In this document: positions 24,905 to 34,841 of the stretch, one piece after another
Position numbering within the stretch: position 1 is the first letter of the stretch
Layout: every line of letters starts with the position of its first letter
Assembly (NCBI RefSeq): GCF_003352465.1
Contig: NZ_CP031153.1
Location: 1,230,465-1,294,464, forward strand
Length of the DNA: 64,000 nt
Reading direction: 5' to 3'
Origin: Kordia sp. SMS9
Lineage (GTDB): Bacteria > Bacteroidota > Bacteroidia > Flavobacteriales > Flavobacteriaceae
Position numbers and translations under genes: made by a program
The notes under the pieces: model-generated
Database searches by the model: none
Seen by the model: only the letters and a program-made list of their open reading frames with translations
What the model was told of the DNA's origin: nothing

Positions 24905-25360
24905 TTAGTTTTCAATAACTATAATTTCAATTCTTCGATTCTGTTGTCTTCCATTTTTAGTTTTGTTTGATGCTAAAGGTCTAGTTTCTCCGTAACCTTT
25001 GGCAACCAATTTTGAAGCTTCACAACCTTGCTGAATTAAAAGTTTTTTAATTTTCTCCGCTCTTTTTTGTGATAATGCGAAGTTTAAATCTTTGTCTCCA
25101 ACCGAATCCGTATGACCAGAAATTTCAACAGTATATTCATCAGAAATCTTTTTGATGATTTTACTAATGGCTAAAATTTCTGAGGTATAATTTTCAATCA
25201 GTTCATCGGTACCACTTTTGAAAATTAATTTTTCTGTATGTACTGTAAAAGGACCAAAATCATCCGAAATTATTTCTAGAGTATTTCCCGTTACGACTAC
25301 ATTTTGATTCGTTTTACACGAAATGAAAAAAATAAAAATGATGAATAGAACTTTTTTCAT
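24905..25360 (-). CDS. OmpA family lipoprotein
   Basis: 151 residues from MKKVLFIIFIFFISC, a lipoprotein signal with lipid-acceptor Cys at about residue 15. The C-terminal OmpA domain (about 48-150) has ISGHTDSVGDKDLNFALSQ and RAEKIKKLLIQ, then GYGETRPLASN and GRQQNRRIEIIV, the peptidoglycan-binding Asp/Arg pattern. It probably tethers the outer membrane to the cell wall. Its start is 1 bp after the gltX stop, which indicates an operon with gltX. Confidence 0.92.
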   Translation of the reverse strand: MKKVLFIIFIFFISCKTNQNVVVTGNTLEIISDDFGPFTVHTEKLIFKSGTDELIENYTSEILAISKIIKKISDEYTVEISGHTDSVGDKDLNFALSQKRAEKIKKLLIQQGCEASKLVAKGYGETRPLASNKTKNGRQQNRRIEIIVIEN

Positions 25361-25361
25361 T

Positions 25362-26873
25362 CTACAACATCTCAATCACCTTCTCAATACGCTTAATGGT
25401 TTCTTGTTTTCCAATCATAAACATAATGGTAAACAAATCAGGTCCGCTCAATGCGCCTGCCAACGCAAAACGCAATGGTTGCATTACTTTTCCAAAACCA
25501 ATTTCGTTGCTGGTAATCCAACCTTTGATGTTGGTTTGCAAACTTTCTACGGTATAATCGTCGGTAGATTCGATAATTGCTATCAATTTCTTTAAAATGT
25601 CTTCGGTGCCTTCTTTTAAAGATTTTTTACGTGCTTTTTCGTTGTATTCGGTTGGTGCTACAAAGAAAAAGTGACTTGCATCCCACAATTCTTTGACAAA
25701 AGAAACACGTTCTTTCATTTGTGCCACGACCATTTCTATGTAATTGATATCAATATCTTTCAATTCTTCACGTTCTTTTTGAAACGCAACTGCCAAACTT
25801 TCGTTAGATTTCAACTGCATGTATTGCTGGTTGAACCACTTCATTTTGTCAATATCAAAACGTGCACCTGCTTTGTTGATGCGTTCCAAATCAAACTCCT
25901 CAATAAGATCGTTCAAGCTAAAGATTTCCTGTTCCGTTCCTGGATTCCATCCTAAAAAAGCTAAGAAATTGATCAATGCATCTTCAAAGTATCCATCTTC
26001 ACGAAAACCATCAAATGTTTCCTCCGTTTTTGGATCATTCCACTCTAGTGGAAACACAGGAAAGCCAAATTTGGCGCCATCGCGTTTTCCTAATTTTCCT
26101 TTTCCTGTAGGTTTTAAAATCAATGGTAAATGTGCAAAAACAGGTGCTTCCCATTCAAACGAACGATATAATAAATAGTGCAATGCTAACGAAGGCAACC
26201 ATTCTTCTCCACGAATTACGTGTGTAATTTCCATTAAATGATCGTCTACAATATTTGCCAAGTGATAGGTTGGCATTCCGTCGCTTTTGTACAATATTTT
26301 ATCATCTAAAATGTTGGTATCAATTTCTACATCACCACGAACAATGTCTTTTAAATGTAAGATTTCATCTTGTGGCGATTTGTAACGAATTACATACGGT
26401 TCGTCAGCAGCTAATTTTGCCTGTACTTCTTCCGCCGAAAGCGATAAAGAATTCGTCAATTTTAAACGATTGTGCCAGTTATAAATAAAGGTTTTTCCTT
26501 TGGTTTCATGCTCTTTTCTGTGTCCATCTAATGCTTCAGAAGTGTCAAACGCGTAATACGCATGTCCTTTTTCAATCAATTGATCCGCGTATTGTTTGTA
26601 CAAATGCTTGCGCTCACTTTGTCGGTACGGACCAAATCCGCCATCTTTTCCAACACCTTCATCAAACGGAATTCCACACCATTCTAAAGCTTCTACGATA
26701 TATGCTTCTGCACCTTCTACAAATCGGCTTTGATCAGTGTCTTCAATACGCAACACAAAATCTCCACCATGTTTTTTAGCGAATAAATAATTAAATAAGG
26801 CAGTTCTAACGCCTCCAATATGTAGCGGTCCTGTGGGACTTGGTGCAAAACGAACACGAACTTTTTTAGTCAT
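25362..26873 (-). CDS. gltX: Glutamyl-tRNA synthetase
   Basis: Class I synthetase of 503 residues that charges tRNA-Glu. Motifs: RFAPSPTGPLHIGGVRTALF with the HIGH-type HIGG at 18-21, the zinc-less connecting region, WLPSLALHYLLYRSF, and the KLSKR-like GKLGKRDGAKFG. The C-terminal helical anticodon-binding domain ends FMIGKQETIKRIEKVIEML. The presence of a dedicated glnS in the same window implies it need not act on tRNA-Gln. Same-strand OmpA gene follows directly. Confidence 0.96.
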   Translation of the reverse strand: MTKKVRVRFAPSPTGPLHIGGVRTALFNYLFAKKHGGDFVLRIEDTDQSRFVEGAEAYIVEALEWCGIPFDEGVGKDGGFGPYRQSERKHLYKQYADQLIEKGHAYYAFDTSEALDGHRKEHETKGKTFIYNWHNRLKLTNSLSLSAEEVQAKLAADEPYVIRYKSPQDEILHLKDIVRGDVEIDTNILDDKILYKSDGMPTYHLANIVDDHLMEITHVIRGEEWLPSLALHYLLYRSFEWEAPVFAHLPLILKPTGKGKLGKRDGAKFGFPVFPLEWNDPKTEETFDGFREDGYFEDALINFLAFLGWNPGTEQEIFSLNDLIEEFDLERINKAGARFDIDKMKWFNQQYMQLKSNESLAVAFQKEREELKDIDINYIEMVVAQMKERVSFVKELWDASHFFFVAPTEYNEKARKKSLKEGTEDILKKLIAIIESTDDYTVESLQTNIKGWITSNEIGFGKVMQPLRFALAGALSGPDLFTIMFMIGKQETIKRIEKVIEML

Positions 26874-26994
26874 AGATTTTAAGTAAAATGGTTATAAAGT
26901 ACAAAGGTACTAGGAAAAGTGAAACCCTCAAAGTTTTCGTTTGGAGGGTTTTGATTTATTGATAGCTTGCACAAGGAAGTTTGCTTGTTTACTT

Positions 26995-28044
26995 TTATTT
27001 GGCAATAGCAACCATTTCAGCAGGAATACGCTTGTTCATTACTTTGAACCATAACGGTGGAATGAGTGCCATGACCAAAGACGTTGGATAGCCAAAAGGC
27101 ATTTGCGGACTTTTCTCATGACAGTCTAAGAGTTGGTATTTTTTGGAAGCTTTGTAATGGTGATCGCTGTGTCGTGTGAGTTCATACAGTACAATACGCC
27201 CAATAACGTGATTGGAATTCCAAGAGTGGATTTCGCGCACACGTTCGTAACGCCCAGAAGCTAATTTTTTTCGGAGCAATCCGTAATGTTCTATGTAATT
27301 GATGGTTTCTAAGAGTAAAAAACTTACCACTGCGCTTGCCACTGCAAACATAAACGCCAAACTTCCTAAGAAAAAGAAAATACTCGCCAAGAAGCCTATC
27401 TGCAGCAGCGTAAACCACAACATGTTATTTTTAAATGAAAAGAATGAAAAATTTCCACGTTTGCGTAAGTTTTGTTGAATTTTCCAGGCGTTGATATATT
27501 GTCGCACTGTTGAGGTAATCCAAAACGAATATACCACTTGATTGTAGCGTGCCGTTGCCGGATCTTCTTTCGTAGCGGCGTGCAAATGATGTCCAAAATT
27601 GTGCTCTACAAAGAAGTGCATGTACATCGAAGGCAAGAGTAATATTTTTGCCATAATTTGTTCATACTGCGTTTTTCGGTGACCCAATTCATGCGCCACA
27701 TTGATACCATTAGAACCTAAAACGATTCCTGTAGAAAAAATCAATCCGATGAATTCGTAGGTTGCATACATTCCTGTAGAAACATTGTAAAGTGTAATGA
27801 TTAATAATCCAAAAACGACCGGAATATTCAAATACAGCAACCAATCAAAAACAGGATTTATAGACTTTTCTTCGACTTCTGCTTCCGATAAATTTTCTGT
27901 GTTTTGTGAAAAAATCAATTCCATCAACGGAATCACTCCAAAAGCATATATTGGCGTTAAAAATGTATAATATCCTTTTAAATACAGCGCAATTGCAGCA
28001 ACTAATGGTGTAGAAAATGCTGCTAAATATTTTAAGTCCCTCAT
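26995..28044 (-). CDS. alkB: Alkane 1-monooxygenase (AlkB-type, membrane di-iron)
   Basis: Integral-membrane non-haem di-iron hydroxylase that oxidises alkanes at the terminal carbon. The 349 residues have hydrophobic helices throughout and the histidine boxes of the family: HELGHRK (118-124), EHNFGHHLHA (147-156), NYIEHYG (about 247) and the C-terminal RHSDHHYKASKKYQ with the preceding HSWNSNHVIGR. Electron partners (rubredoxin, reductase) are not in the window. An outer-membrane protein gene lies directly upstream on the same strand (63-bp gap), reminiscent of hydrocarbon uptake channels beside AlkB; this is inference. Confidence 0.93.
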   Translation of the reverse strand: MRDLKYLAAFSTPLVAAIALYLKGYYTFLTPIYAFGVIPLMELIFSQNTENLSEAEVEEKSINPVFDWLLYLNIPVVFGLLIITLYNVSTGMYATYEFIGLIFSTGIVLGSNGINVAHELGHRKTQYEQIMAKILLLPSMYMHFFVEHNFGHHLHAATKEDPATARYNQVVYSFWITSTVRQYINAWKIQQNLRKRGNFSFFSFKNNMLWFTLLQIGFLASIFFFLGSLAFMFAVASAVVSFLLLETINYIEHYGLLRKKLASGRYERVREIHSWNSNHVIGRIVLYELTRHSDHHYKASKKYQLLDCHEKSPQMPFGYPTSLVMALIPPLWFKVMNKRIPAEMVAIAK

Positions 28045-28107
28045 AAATCAAATGCTAAATTCAAAAGCATTTAAAAATAGTACTTTTTTTTGAAATGAAG
28101 TTTTGAA

Positions 28108-28935
28108 TTAAAGTCGCTTATACAAACCAATACTTAATGCCGCTTGTTTTGGAACATTATTTCCAGAAAATGCGCCGCCAAAGGTTAAAATTCCACCGAA
28201 AGATTCGTTAATTTCTCCAATAGCTTTCAAGCCAAATGCACCATATTCTTGATTATTTACATACAAAGCAGTGCCTATATTACGGAACGGTAAATTTACA
28301 TCACCATCGTTAAAAGAGCTGACAATATCTACAAAACCAATCAGCCAAATTTTTGAATGTACTTTGGTGCCAATTTCGCCACCAATTTTAAAATTATTGC
28401 TATAATCGTTGGTTCTCAAATCAATTCCTGTAAAAGCTTGCACATAAAACTTGTCAAAACTTCGACCAAAATTTACAGTAGGCGTGAAGGTCCAAGCGTC
28501 AAATCCTGTTCGAATTCCCGAAGACGCTTCAAACGATCCTGTATTGGCTTCTACATTTAACTGTCCAGAAATAATCCACTTTTTATTATAAAATTGATGT
28601 CTCAAACCCACCGAAACATTTCCAAAAGCAGTTTTTGAATCTTCAGTAATAAAAGAACTTCCATTGACGACATCGCCTGTGCTAATTAATTTGATAGGAA
28701 GATTTACAAGCAACGTTGTTTTGTTCGATATTCCATATTCTCCATACAATTGTAGTGTATTGTCGGTAATTTCGCGCTCAGTTTGATAATTAGGATCGCC
28801 AAAAACTTCGTCATAATTTGAAATCGTAGTAAACGAAAGTTGTGTATAAAATGTTCCTTTTTCTTGCGTCCAAGGACTCTGTGCGAACAAAATTTGGGCA
28901 GATAAAATGGTGATAATTGTATATAAATTTTTCAT
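28108..28935 (-). CDS. Outer-membrane protein, transporter-like beta-barrel
   Basis: 275 residues from MKNLYTIITILSAQILFAQ, a signal peptide (the Met three codons upstream is an alternative). The mature part opens with SPWTQEKGTFYTQLSFT, has an early NKTTLLVNLPIKL strand, and ends with a barrel-like final strand (AALSIGLYKRL). The pattern recalls the 'MetA-pathway of phenol degradation' barrel group, which includes putative hydrophobic-compound channels. It is upstream of alkB on the same strand and probably cotranscribed, which supports but does not prove a role in alkane entry. Confidence 0.72.
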   Translation of the reverse strand: MKNLYTIITILSAQILFAQSPWTQEKGTFYTQLSFTTISNYDEVFGDPNYQTEREITDNTLQLYGEYGISNKTTLLVNLPIKLISTGDVVNGSSFITEDSKTAFGNVSVGLRHQFYNKKWIISGQLNVEANTGSFEASSGIRTGFDAWTFTPTVNFGRSFDKFYVQAFTGIDLRTNDYSNNFKIGGEIGTKVHSKIWLIGFVDIVSSFNDGDVNLPFRNIGTALYVNNQEYGAFGLKAIGEINESFGGILTFGGAFSGNNVPKQAALSIGLYKRL

Positions 28936-29045
28936 AATTGGCATGTTTATGAATGCTTAGTAGTAAGTTTTTTAAAAATCTTACAGAATGTTTAACAAGT
29001 TCTACATACTATTAATTGGCTAAATATGTTATTTTTATCAGTTAT

Positions 29046-32000
29046 ATGATGAATGCTTACGAACACATACAAAAGAAACTAAGTCAGTTTGTGACGAAAT
29101 ATTACACAAACGAACTTATCAAAGGAACGATTTTATTTTTTAGCATCGGACTTTTATATTTTATCATTACCTTATTGGTGGAACATTTTCTATGGCTTTC
29201 CACAGGCGCACGAACGGCGTTATTTTGGATTTTTATCGTGGTAGAGGTATCGCTTTTCGCGAAGTTTATTGTGCTACCATTGACAAAGTTGTTTAAGCTA
29301 CAGAAAGGTATTAGTTTCAAAGATGCATCTACGATTATCGGGAATCATTTCCCAGAAGTGAACGACAAACTATTGAACGTCTTGCAATTGTCTGAAACGT
29401 CACAGGAATCTGAATTGCTATTGGCAAGCATCGAACAAAAATCAGAAGAACTACAACCGATTCCATTTCAAGTAGCGATTAATTTTAAGAAGAATATCAA
29501 ATACGCAAAGTATGCTATTTTGCCTTTGGCAATTGTACTTTTTGTGTGGATTTCTGGGAACAGTTCGTTATTTAGCAAAAGCTACGAACGTGTTGTCAAT
29601 TACCAAACGGCATACGAACCGCCAGCGCCTTTTCAGTTTTTAGTGGTGAATGATAGTTTACAAGCTATTGAAAATCAATCGTACAAATTGCAAGTACAAA
29701 CCTTGGGTGATATCATTCCAGAAGAAGTACAAATACAATTGGGAGACGAAACCTATTTTCTGCAAAACAAAGGTATCGGAACATTCGAATATACGTTTTC
29801 GCAACCAAAAGAAGCAACAACCTTCACGCTAACGGCAAACGAAGTTACTTCCAAACCATATACATTAAACGTGGTAAAAGTTCCTTCATTAGTTAACTTT
29901 CAAATGGTGTTGGATTATCCTGCGTATACCAAACGAAAAGATGAAGTATTAAAAAGCACAGGAAATGCAACGATTCCTGAGGGGACAAAAGTAACTTGGG
30001 AAGCAAAGGCAAAACAAACCGAAAAATTGGAGTTAATTTCCAAAGACAGTACGTATGTATTTGGAAGAGCAGGAGATACCTTTGAATTGGAACGAAAAAT
30101 ATATCAAAATATTGATTATCAGATAAGTACAAGCAATTCAGCGCTTCAAAACTATGAAAATTTAGGTTTTGGTTTGAATGTCATTAAAGATGCGTATCCG
30201 AAACTCGATTTGCAATCAAAACGCGATTCTATTGACGGAAGAACAATGTACTTTTTAGGGCAAGTTTCAGATGATTACGGATTGAAGCGTTTGCGATTGG
30301 TGTACTATCCAGCAGAAAATGCTAAGGACAAAACGTCGGATAACATTCCAATCAGTTCGTCAAATATTGACCAATTTCAATACACATTTCCAGGAAATTT
30401 AGAATTGACAAAAGGCGTCAATTATGAATTCTATTTTGAGTTGACAGATAACGACGGAATTCGTGGAGGAAAGAATGTAAAAAGTGAAATCTTCAACTAT
30501 CGAAAACTCACCGATACGGAGTTGCAAACAAAACAGTTGCAACAGCAAAACGAAACGATCAAAGATTTAGACAAATCTCTAGAAAAGCTTCAAAAGCAAC
30601 AAGACGAGCTCAAAAAGATCACTCAAAATCAAAAAGAAAAAAGTGAGCTGAATTTCAACGATCGTAAAAAGCTGGAAAAATTCTTGCAGCGACAAGATCA
30701 AAGCGATCAAATGATGAAGAAATTCTCAGAACAATTAGAGCAAAACTTAGAAGATTTTCAAAAGGAAGAAACGCAAGATGACGAAGACAAAGAGTTGTTG
30801 AAAGAACGTTTGGAACGTCAGCAAAAAGAATTGGAGAAGAATGAAAAGTTGATGGAAGAGCTGAAAAAATTAGCCGATAAAATCAGCGAAGAAGAATTGC
30901 AAGAAAAACTCGAAGAACTCGGAAAACAACAACAAAATAATAAAAAGAATCTGGAGCAAATTCTGGAATTGACAAAGCGTTATTATGTAACCAAAAAAGC
31001 AGAAAAGATTCAAAAAGAACTCCAAGAATTAGCGAAAGAGCAAGAAGAATTGTCTAAAAAATCAGGTGACGAAAATACCAAAGAAAAGCAAGATGATCTG
31101 AATAAGAAATTTGACGATTTGCAAAAGCAGATGGACGAATTGGACAAAGAAAACAACAAGCTCAAAAAACCGCTAGACTTAGAACGAAGCAAAGACGATG
31201 AAGAAGACATCAAAGAAGAACAGGAAGGCGCTTCTGAAGATTTAGAAAAAAGTGAAGAGTCGGAAAGTGAACAACAAAAAGGAGACAAGCAAAAAAGTGC
31301 GAAATCAAAGCAGAAAAAAGCGGCTCAAAAAATGCAGCGCATGAGCAAAAGTATGCAAACGTCTATGCAAATGAGCGGGCAACAAAGTATCCAAGAAGAT
31401 GCCGAAATGCTGCGTCAAATTCTAGATAATTTACTTTTATTCTCTTTCGATGAAGAAACGTTAATGAAAGGTTTTGAATTAATTGACAATTCAAATGCGG
31501 GATATGCTTCTAAATTGAAACGTCAAAAAGAACTGCGAAAAATGTTTGAACATGTGGACGATAGTTTATTTGCATTGTCGTTACGTCAGCCAACCATTTC
31601 TGAAAAAATTAATGGTGAAATCACAGAGATTTACTATAATATTGACAAATCTTTAGAACAATTAGCGGAGAATAATGTCTACAGAGGTGTTGCTTCTCAA
31701 CAATACGCGTTGACGTCTACAAACAAGTTAGCTGACTTCCTTAGTGGCGCTTTAGACAACATGAATCAAAGCATGGGAAAAGGTCAAGGTCAAGGAAATC
31801 AAGGCATGGGACAGAGTGGACAAAACCAAGGTCAAGGAAAAGGATTTCAATTGCCTGATATCATTCAATCGCAAGAAGACATCAACAAACAGATGAAAGA
31901 TGGCATGAAGCAAGAAGGTCAAGGAAAAGATGGCAAAGATGGCAAAGAAGGTGGCAAGGAAAAAGGTGACAAAGGCAAAGGAAACAAAGATGGAGAAGAT

Positions 32001-32471
32001 GGTGAAAACGGTCAAAATGGTGGTGGATCGGGTAGTGGAAGTGAAGACCAATCAGGAAAACTATACGACATTTTTAAGCAACAACAACAGTTGCGCAATC
32101 AATTAGAACAGCAATTAAAAGATAAATACGGAGACAAAATTGAAGATCCACAAGCGCGCGAATTGCTCAAACAAATGGAGCAAGTAGAAACGGAATTGTT
32201 AGAAAGAGGCTTCAATGATGAAACCATGAAAAAGATGATTGAATTGAAATATCAGCTTCAAAAACTAGACAAAGCTGCCTTTGAACAAGAGAAAGAAACC
32301 AAGCGAGAATCTACTTCAAATCGCAAAGATTTCAACAATACTACCAATGAAAAAATGCCCGATGTGCGACAGTATTTCAATCAAATTGAGATATTAAACA
32401 GACAAGTATTACCTTTGCGGAATAATTACAAAAAGAAAGTACAAGAGTATTTCAAAAAGAAGGATGATTAG
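29046..32471 (+). CDS. DUF4175 family membrane protein with long coiled-coil
   Basis: A 1141-residue membrane protein. ATG 29046 (or 29049) is preferred over 29016, since MMNAYEHIQKKLSQF begins the conserved part. There are hydrophobic helices at about 25-45, 55-75 and 160-175, then an extracytoplasmic beta-rich segment (about 190-490), followed by a very long Glu/Lys/Gln coiled-coil (about 500-770). A conserved helical block follows (EMLRQILDNLLLFSFDEE), then a low-complexity Gly/Lys/Gln/Asp stretch (about 910-1010) and a terminal helical region. DUF4175 function is not known. Its stop overlaps the ybeY start by 8 bp, so the two are translationally linked. Confidence 0.85.
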   Translation: MMNAYEHIQKKLSQFVTKYYTNELIKGTILFFSIGLLYFIITLLVEHFLWLSTGARTALFWIFIVVEVSLFAKFIVLPLTKLFKLQKGISFKDASTIIGNHFPEVNDKLLNVLQLSETSQESELLLASIEQKSEELQPIPFQVAINFKKNIKYAKYAILPLAIVLFVWISGNSSLFSKSYERVVNYQTAYEPPAPFQFLVVNDSLQAIENQSYKLQVQTLGDIIPEEVQIQLGDETYFLQNKGIGTFEYTFSQPKEATTFTLTANEVTSKPYTLNVVKVPSLVNFQMVLDYPAYTKRKDEVLKSTGNATIPEGTKVTWEAKAKQTEKLELISKDSTYVFGRAGDTFELERKIYQNIDYQISTSNSALQNYENLGFGLNVIKDAYPKLDLQSKRDSIDGRTMYFLGQVSDDYGLKRLRLVYYPAENAKDKTSDNIPISSSNIDQFQYTFPGNLELTKGVNYEFYFELTDNDGIRGGKNVKSEIFNYRKLTDTELQTKQLQQQNETIKDLDKSLEKLQKQQDELKKITQNQKEKSELNFNDRKKLEKFLQRQDQSDQMMKKFSEQLEQNLEDFQKEETQDDEDKELLKERLERQQKELEKNEKLMEELKKLADKISEEELQEKLEELGKQQQNNKKNLEQILELTKRYYVTKKAEKIQKELQELAKEQEELSKKSGDENTKEKQDDLNKKFDDLQKQMDELDKENNKLKKPLDLERSKDDEEDIKEEQEGASEDLEKSEESESEQQKGDKQKSAKSKQKKAAQKMQRMSKSMQTSMQMSGQQSIQEDAEMLRQILDNLLLFSFDEETLMKGFELIDNSNAGYASKLKRQKELRKMFEHVDDSLFALSLRQPTISEKINGEITEIYYNIDKSLEQLAENNVYRGVASQQYALTSTNKLADFLSGALDNMNQSMGKGQGQGNQGMGQSGQNQGQGKGFQLPDIIQSQEDINKQMKDGMKQEGQGKDGKDGKEGGKEKGDKGKGNKDGEDGENGQNGGGSGSGSEDQSGKLYDIFKQQQQLRNQLEQQLKDKYGDKIEDPQARELLKQMEQVETELLERGFNDETMKKMIELKYQLQKLDKAAFEQEKETKRESTSNRKDFNNTTNEKMPDVRQYFNQIEILNRQVLPLRNNYKKKVQEYFKKKDD

Positions 32472-32886
32472 TTTTCATTACGAAACGGATTTTGAGCTTT
32501 CAACTGAAGCGAAAATAGAACAATGGATTAGCAATGTAATCGCGTCTGAAGACAAACGAGAAGGTGACATCAATTACATATTTTGTGATGATGCGTATCT
32601 GCATAAATTGAATGTAGAATTTCTAAATCACGATACGTTAACGGACATTATTAGCTTTGACAATTCTGTTGGAAGTGAGTTGCACGGTGACATATTTATA
32701 TCTGTAGAACGTGTTGCTGACAATGCCAAAGATTTCAAGGTTTTGTTTGAAGAAGAATTGCGTCGCGTGATGGTTCATGGAGTATTGCACTATTGTGGAT
32801 ACAAAGACAAAACAGACGCCGATCAAGAAAAAATGACCGAAAAAGAAAACGAAAAACTTCAAATGTTCCACGTGGAACACTCATAA
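32464..32886 (+). CDS. ybeY: Endoribonuclease YbeY (rRNA maturation factor)
   Basis: A 140-residue zinc-dependent endoribonuclease needed for 16S rRNA 3' maturation and ribosome quality control. It has ISFDNSVGSELHGDIFIS and the metal motif MVHGVLHYCGYKDKTDAD with His 105 and His 109. The usual third histidine (H-x3-H-x5-H) is replaced by Asp/Lys, a variation I believe is common in Bacteroidota. The last codons (MFHVEH) coincide with a perfect parS-like palindrome. Overlaps the DUF4175 gene by 8 bp. Confidence 0.93.
   Translation: MISFHYETDFELSTEAKIEQWISNVIASEDKREGDINYIFCDDAYLHKLNVEFLNHDTLTDIISFDNSVGSELHGDIFISVERVADNAKDFKVLFEEELRRVMVHGVLHYCGYKDKTDADQEKMTEKENEKLQMFHVEHS
32864..32879. promoter_or_regulatory. 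parS-type centromere site 1 (inside ybeY 3' end)
   Basis: TGTTCCACGTGGAACA is a perfect 16-bp palindrome that fits the bacterial parS consensus TGTTNCACGTGNAACA. It is read in-frame as the end of YbeY. Two identical copies follow at 34819 and 35728. In cells ParB would bind and spread from here to organise the origin region. Confidence 0.88.
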
Positions 32887-32936
32887 ATAACTTGTACATA
32901 ATTGCTAAAGTAAAACAGAATTTCAATCGTTAGGAT

Positions 32937-34808
32937 ATGTTTAATACGGAATATGATGTGATTGTTGTAGGCGCAGGACACGCAGGCTCAGAAGCTGCTG
33001 CTGCTGCTGCAAACATGGGAAGCAAAACCTTGTTGGTGACGATGAACTTGCAAAACATAGCGCAGATGTCTTGTAATCCCGCTATGGGCGGAATTGCCAA
33101 AGGACAAATTGTGCGCGAAATTGATGCGCTTGGAGGTTATAGCGGAATTGTTACGGACAATTCGGCTATTCAATTTAAAATGCTGAACAAGTCCAAAGGA
33201 CCAGCAATGTGGTCGCCAAGAGCACAAAGCGATCGCATGCGTTTTGCCGAAGAATGGCGTTTGATGTTAGAGCAAACCAATAACCTAGATTTCTATCAAG
33301 AAATGGTGCGTGGTTTGATCATTGAAGGAGGAAAAATAAAAGGCGTAAAAACCTCTTTAGGACTAGAAATAAGATCCAAAACAGTTGTCTTAACCAATGG
33401 AACATTTCTCAACGGATTGATTCATATTGGTGATAAAAATTTTGGTGGCGGAAGAGCAGGAGAGAGAGCCGCAACTGGAATTACAGAAGAATTGGTAGCA
33501 CTTGGTTTTGAATCAGGACGAATGAAAACTGGAACACCGCCACGAGTAGATGGAAGATCGTTAGATTATTCAAAAATGATCATTCAGCCAGGTGATGAAG
33601 TTCCAGATAAATTCTCGTATTTAAAAGCAACCAAACCATTAGAAACGCAACGTGACTGTCACATGACGTACACATCTCCAGAAGTACATGATTTACTGCG
33701 AGAAGGTTTTGATAGATCGCCCATGTTTAATGGAAGAATTAAGTCGATTGGACCACGTTATTGTCCTTCGATTGAAGATAAAATTAATCGTTTTGCTGAT
33801 AAAGATCGTCATCAATTATTTGTAGAACCTGAAGGCTGGAATACAGTTGAAGTATATGTAAACGGTTTCTCAACGTCGCTTCCAGAAGATGTACAATACA
33901 ACGCATTAAAATCAGTCGTAGGTTTTGAAAACGTAAAGTTTTTTAGACCTGGATATGCCATTGAATACGATTACTTTCCACCAACACAATTGAAGCATAC
34001 ACTAGAAACCAAACTTGTAGAAGGTTTGTTTTTTGCGGGACAAATTAATGGAACAACAGGTTATGAAGAAGCGGCTTCGCAAGGAATCATGGCAGGAATA
34101 AATGCAGCACTTCAAGTGCAGGAAAAGGAAGAATTTATTCTAAAAAGAAACGAAGCATACATCGGAGTTTTAATTGATGATTTGATCACAAAAGGAACGG
34201 AAGAGCCGTATAGAATGTTTACGTCTCGCGCTGAATATAGAACGTTGTTGCGTCAAGATAATGCAGATTTTCGTTTAACACCTGTCGGACACAAATTAGG
34301 TTTGGCAAGTGAAGAACGTTTGCGAGCGATGGAAACCAAGAAAACAAATTCGGATGCATTTATTCAATTCTTTAAAGACACCAGTGTAAAACCTGAGGAA
34401 ATCAATCCTGTATTGGAAGCTAAGAATTCATCGAAAGTGAAACAACAGGATAAGATGTTTAAAATATTTGCGCGTCCAAATATTAGTATGGACGACATGC
34501 GAAATGTGGCTGCCGTGGAAGAGTTTATTCAAGAACATGCGCTTGGAAAAGATGTATTAGAACAGACGGAAGTTCAAGTCAAATATGCGGGTTATATCAA
34601 CAAGGAAAAAAGCAACGCAGACAAGTTGAACAACTTAGAACGTGTAAAAATTCCATCAGATTTTGTGTATGATGGCTTGACGAATTTGTCGATGGAGGCA
34701 CGACAAAAGCTATCTAAAATTCGTCCTGTAAACTTATCGCAGGCTTCACGAATTAGTGGAGTTTCTCCAAGTGATATCAGTGTGATGTTGGTGTATTTGA
34801 ACAGATAA
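32937..34808 (+). CDS. mnmG: tRNA uridine-5-carboxymethylaminomethyl modification enzyme MnmG (GidA)
   Basis: FAD enzyme that, with MnmE, modifies U34 of several tRNAs. The 623 residues have the N-terminal dinucleotide motif VVGAGHAGSEAA (about 10-21), CNPAMGGIAKGQIVREIDALGG (two consecutive blocks), the GRAGERAA loop, GLFFAGQINGTTGYEEAA as the second FAD/GIDA signature, and the C-terminal helical domain ending RISGVSPSDISVMLVYL. mnmG is often close to oriC with parAB; here parS-like sites lie on both sides. Confidence 0.97.
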   Translation: MFNTEYDVIVVGAGHAGSEAAAAAANMGSKTLLVTMNLQNIAQMSCNPAMGGIAKGQIVREIDALGGYSGIVTDNSAIQFKMLNKSKGPAMWSPRAQSDRMRFAEEWRLMLEQTNNLDFYQEMVRGLIIEGGKIKGVKTSLGLEIRSKTVVLTNGTFLNGLIHIGDKNFGGGRAGERAATGITEELVALGFESGRMKTGTPPRVDGRSLDYSKMIIQPGDEVPDKFSYLKATKPLETQRDCHMTYTSPEVHDLLREGFDRSPMFNGRIKSIGPRYCPSIEDKINRFADKDRHQLFVEPEGWNTVEVYVNGFSTSLPEDVQYNALKSVVGFENVKFFRPGYAIEYDYFPPTQLKHTLETKLVEGLFFAGQINGTTGYEEAASQGIMAGINAALQVQEKEEFILKRNEAYIGVLIDDLITKGTEEPYRMFTSRAEYRTLLRQDNADFRLTPVGHKLGLASEERLRAMETKKTNSDAFIQFFKDTSVKPEEINPVLEAKNSSKVKQQDKMFKIFARPNISMDDMRNVAAVEEFIQEHALGKDVLEQTEVQVKYAGYINKEKSNADKLNNLERVKIPSDFVYDGLTNLSMEARQKLSKIRPVNLSQASRISGVSPSDISVMLVYLNR

Positions 34809-34818
34809 AAACTTAGAT

Positions 34819-34834
34819 TGTTCCACGTGGAACA
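34819..34834. promoter_or_regulatory. parS-type centromere site 2 (between mnmG and GNAT gene)
   Basis: An exact copy of TGTTCCACGTGGAACA in the 33-bp spacer between the mnmG stop and the ATG at 34842. It lies 1955 bp from site 1. Confidence 0.9.
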
Positions 34835-34841
34835 TTTTCTT

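Noticed and set aside
34818..34841. TTG start giving an 8-residue longer GNAT protein
   Set aside because: The extra codons are simply the parS palindrome; ATG 34842 is the better start.
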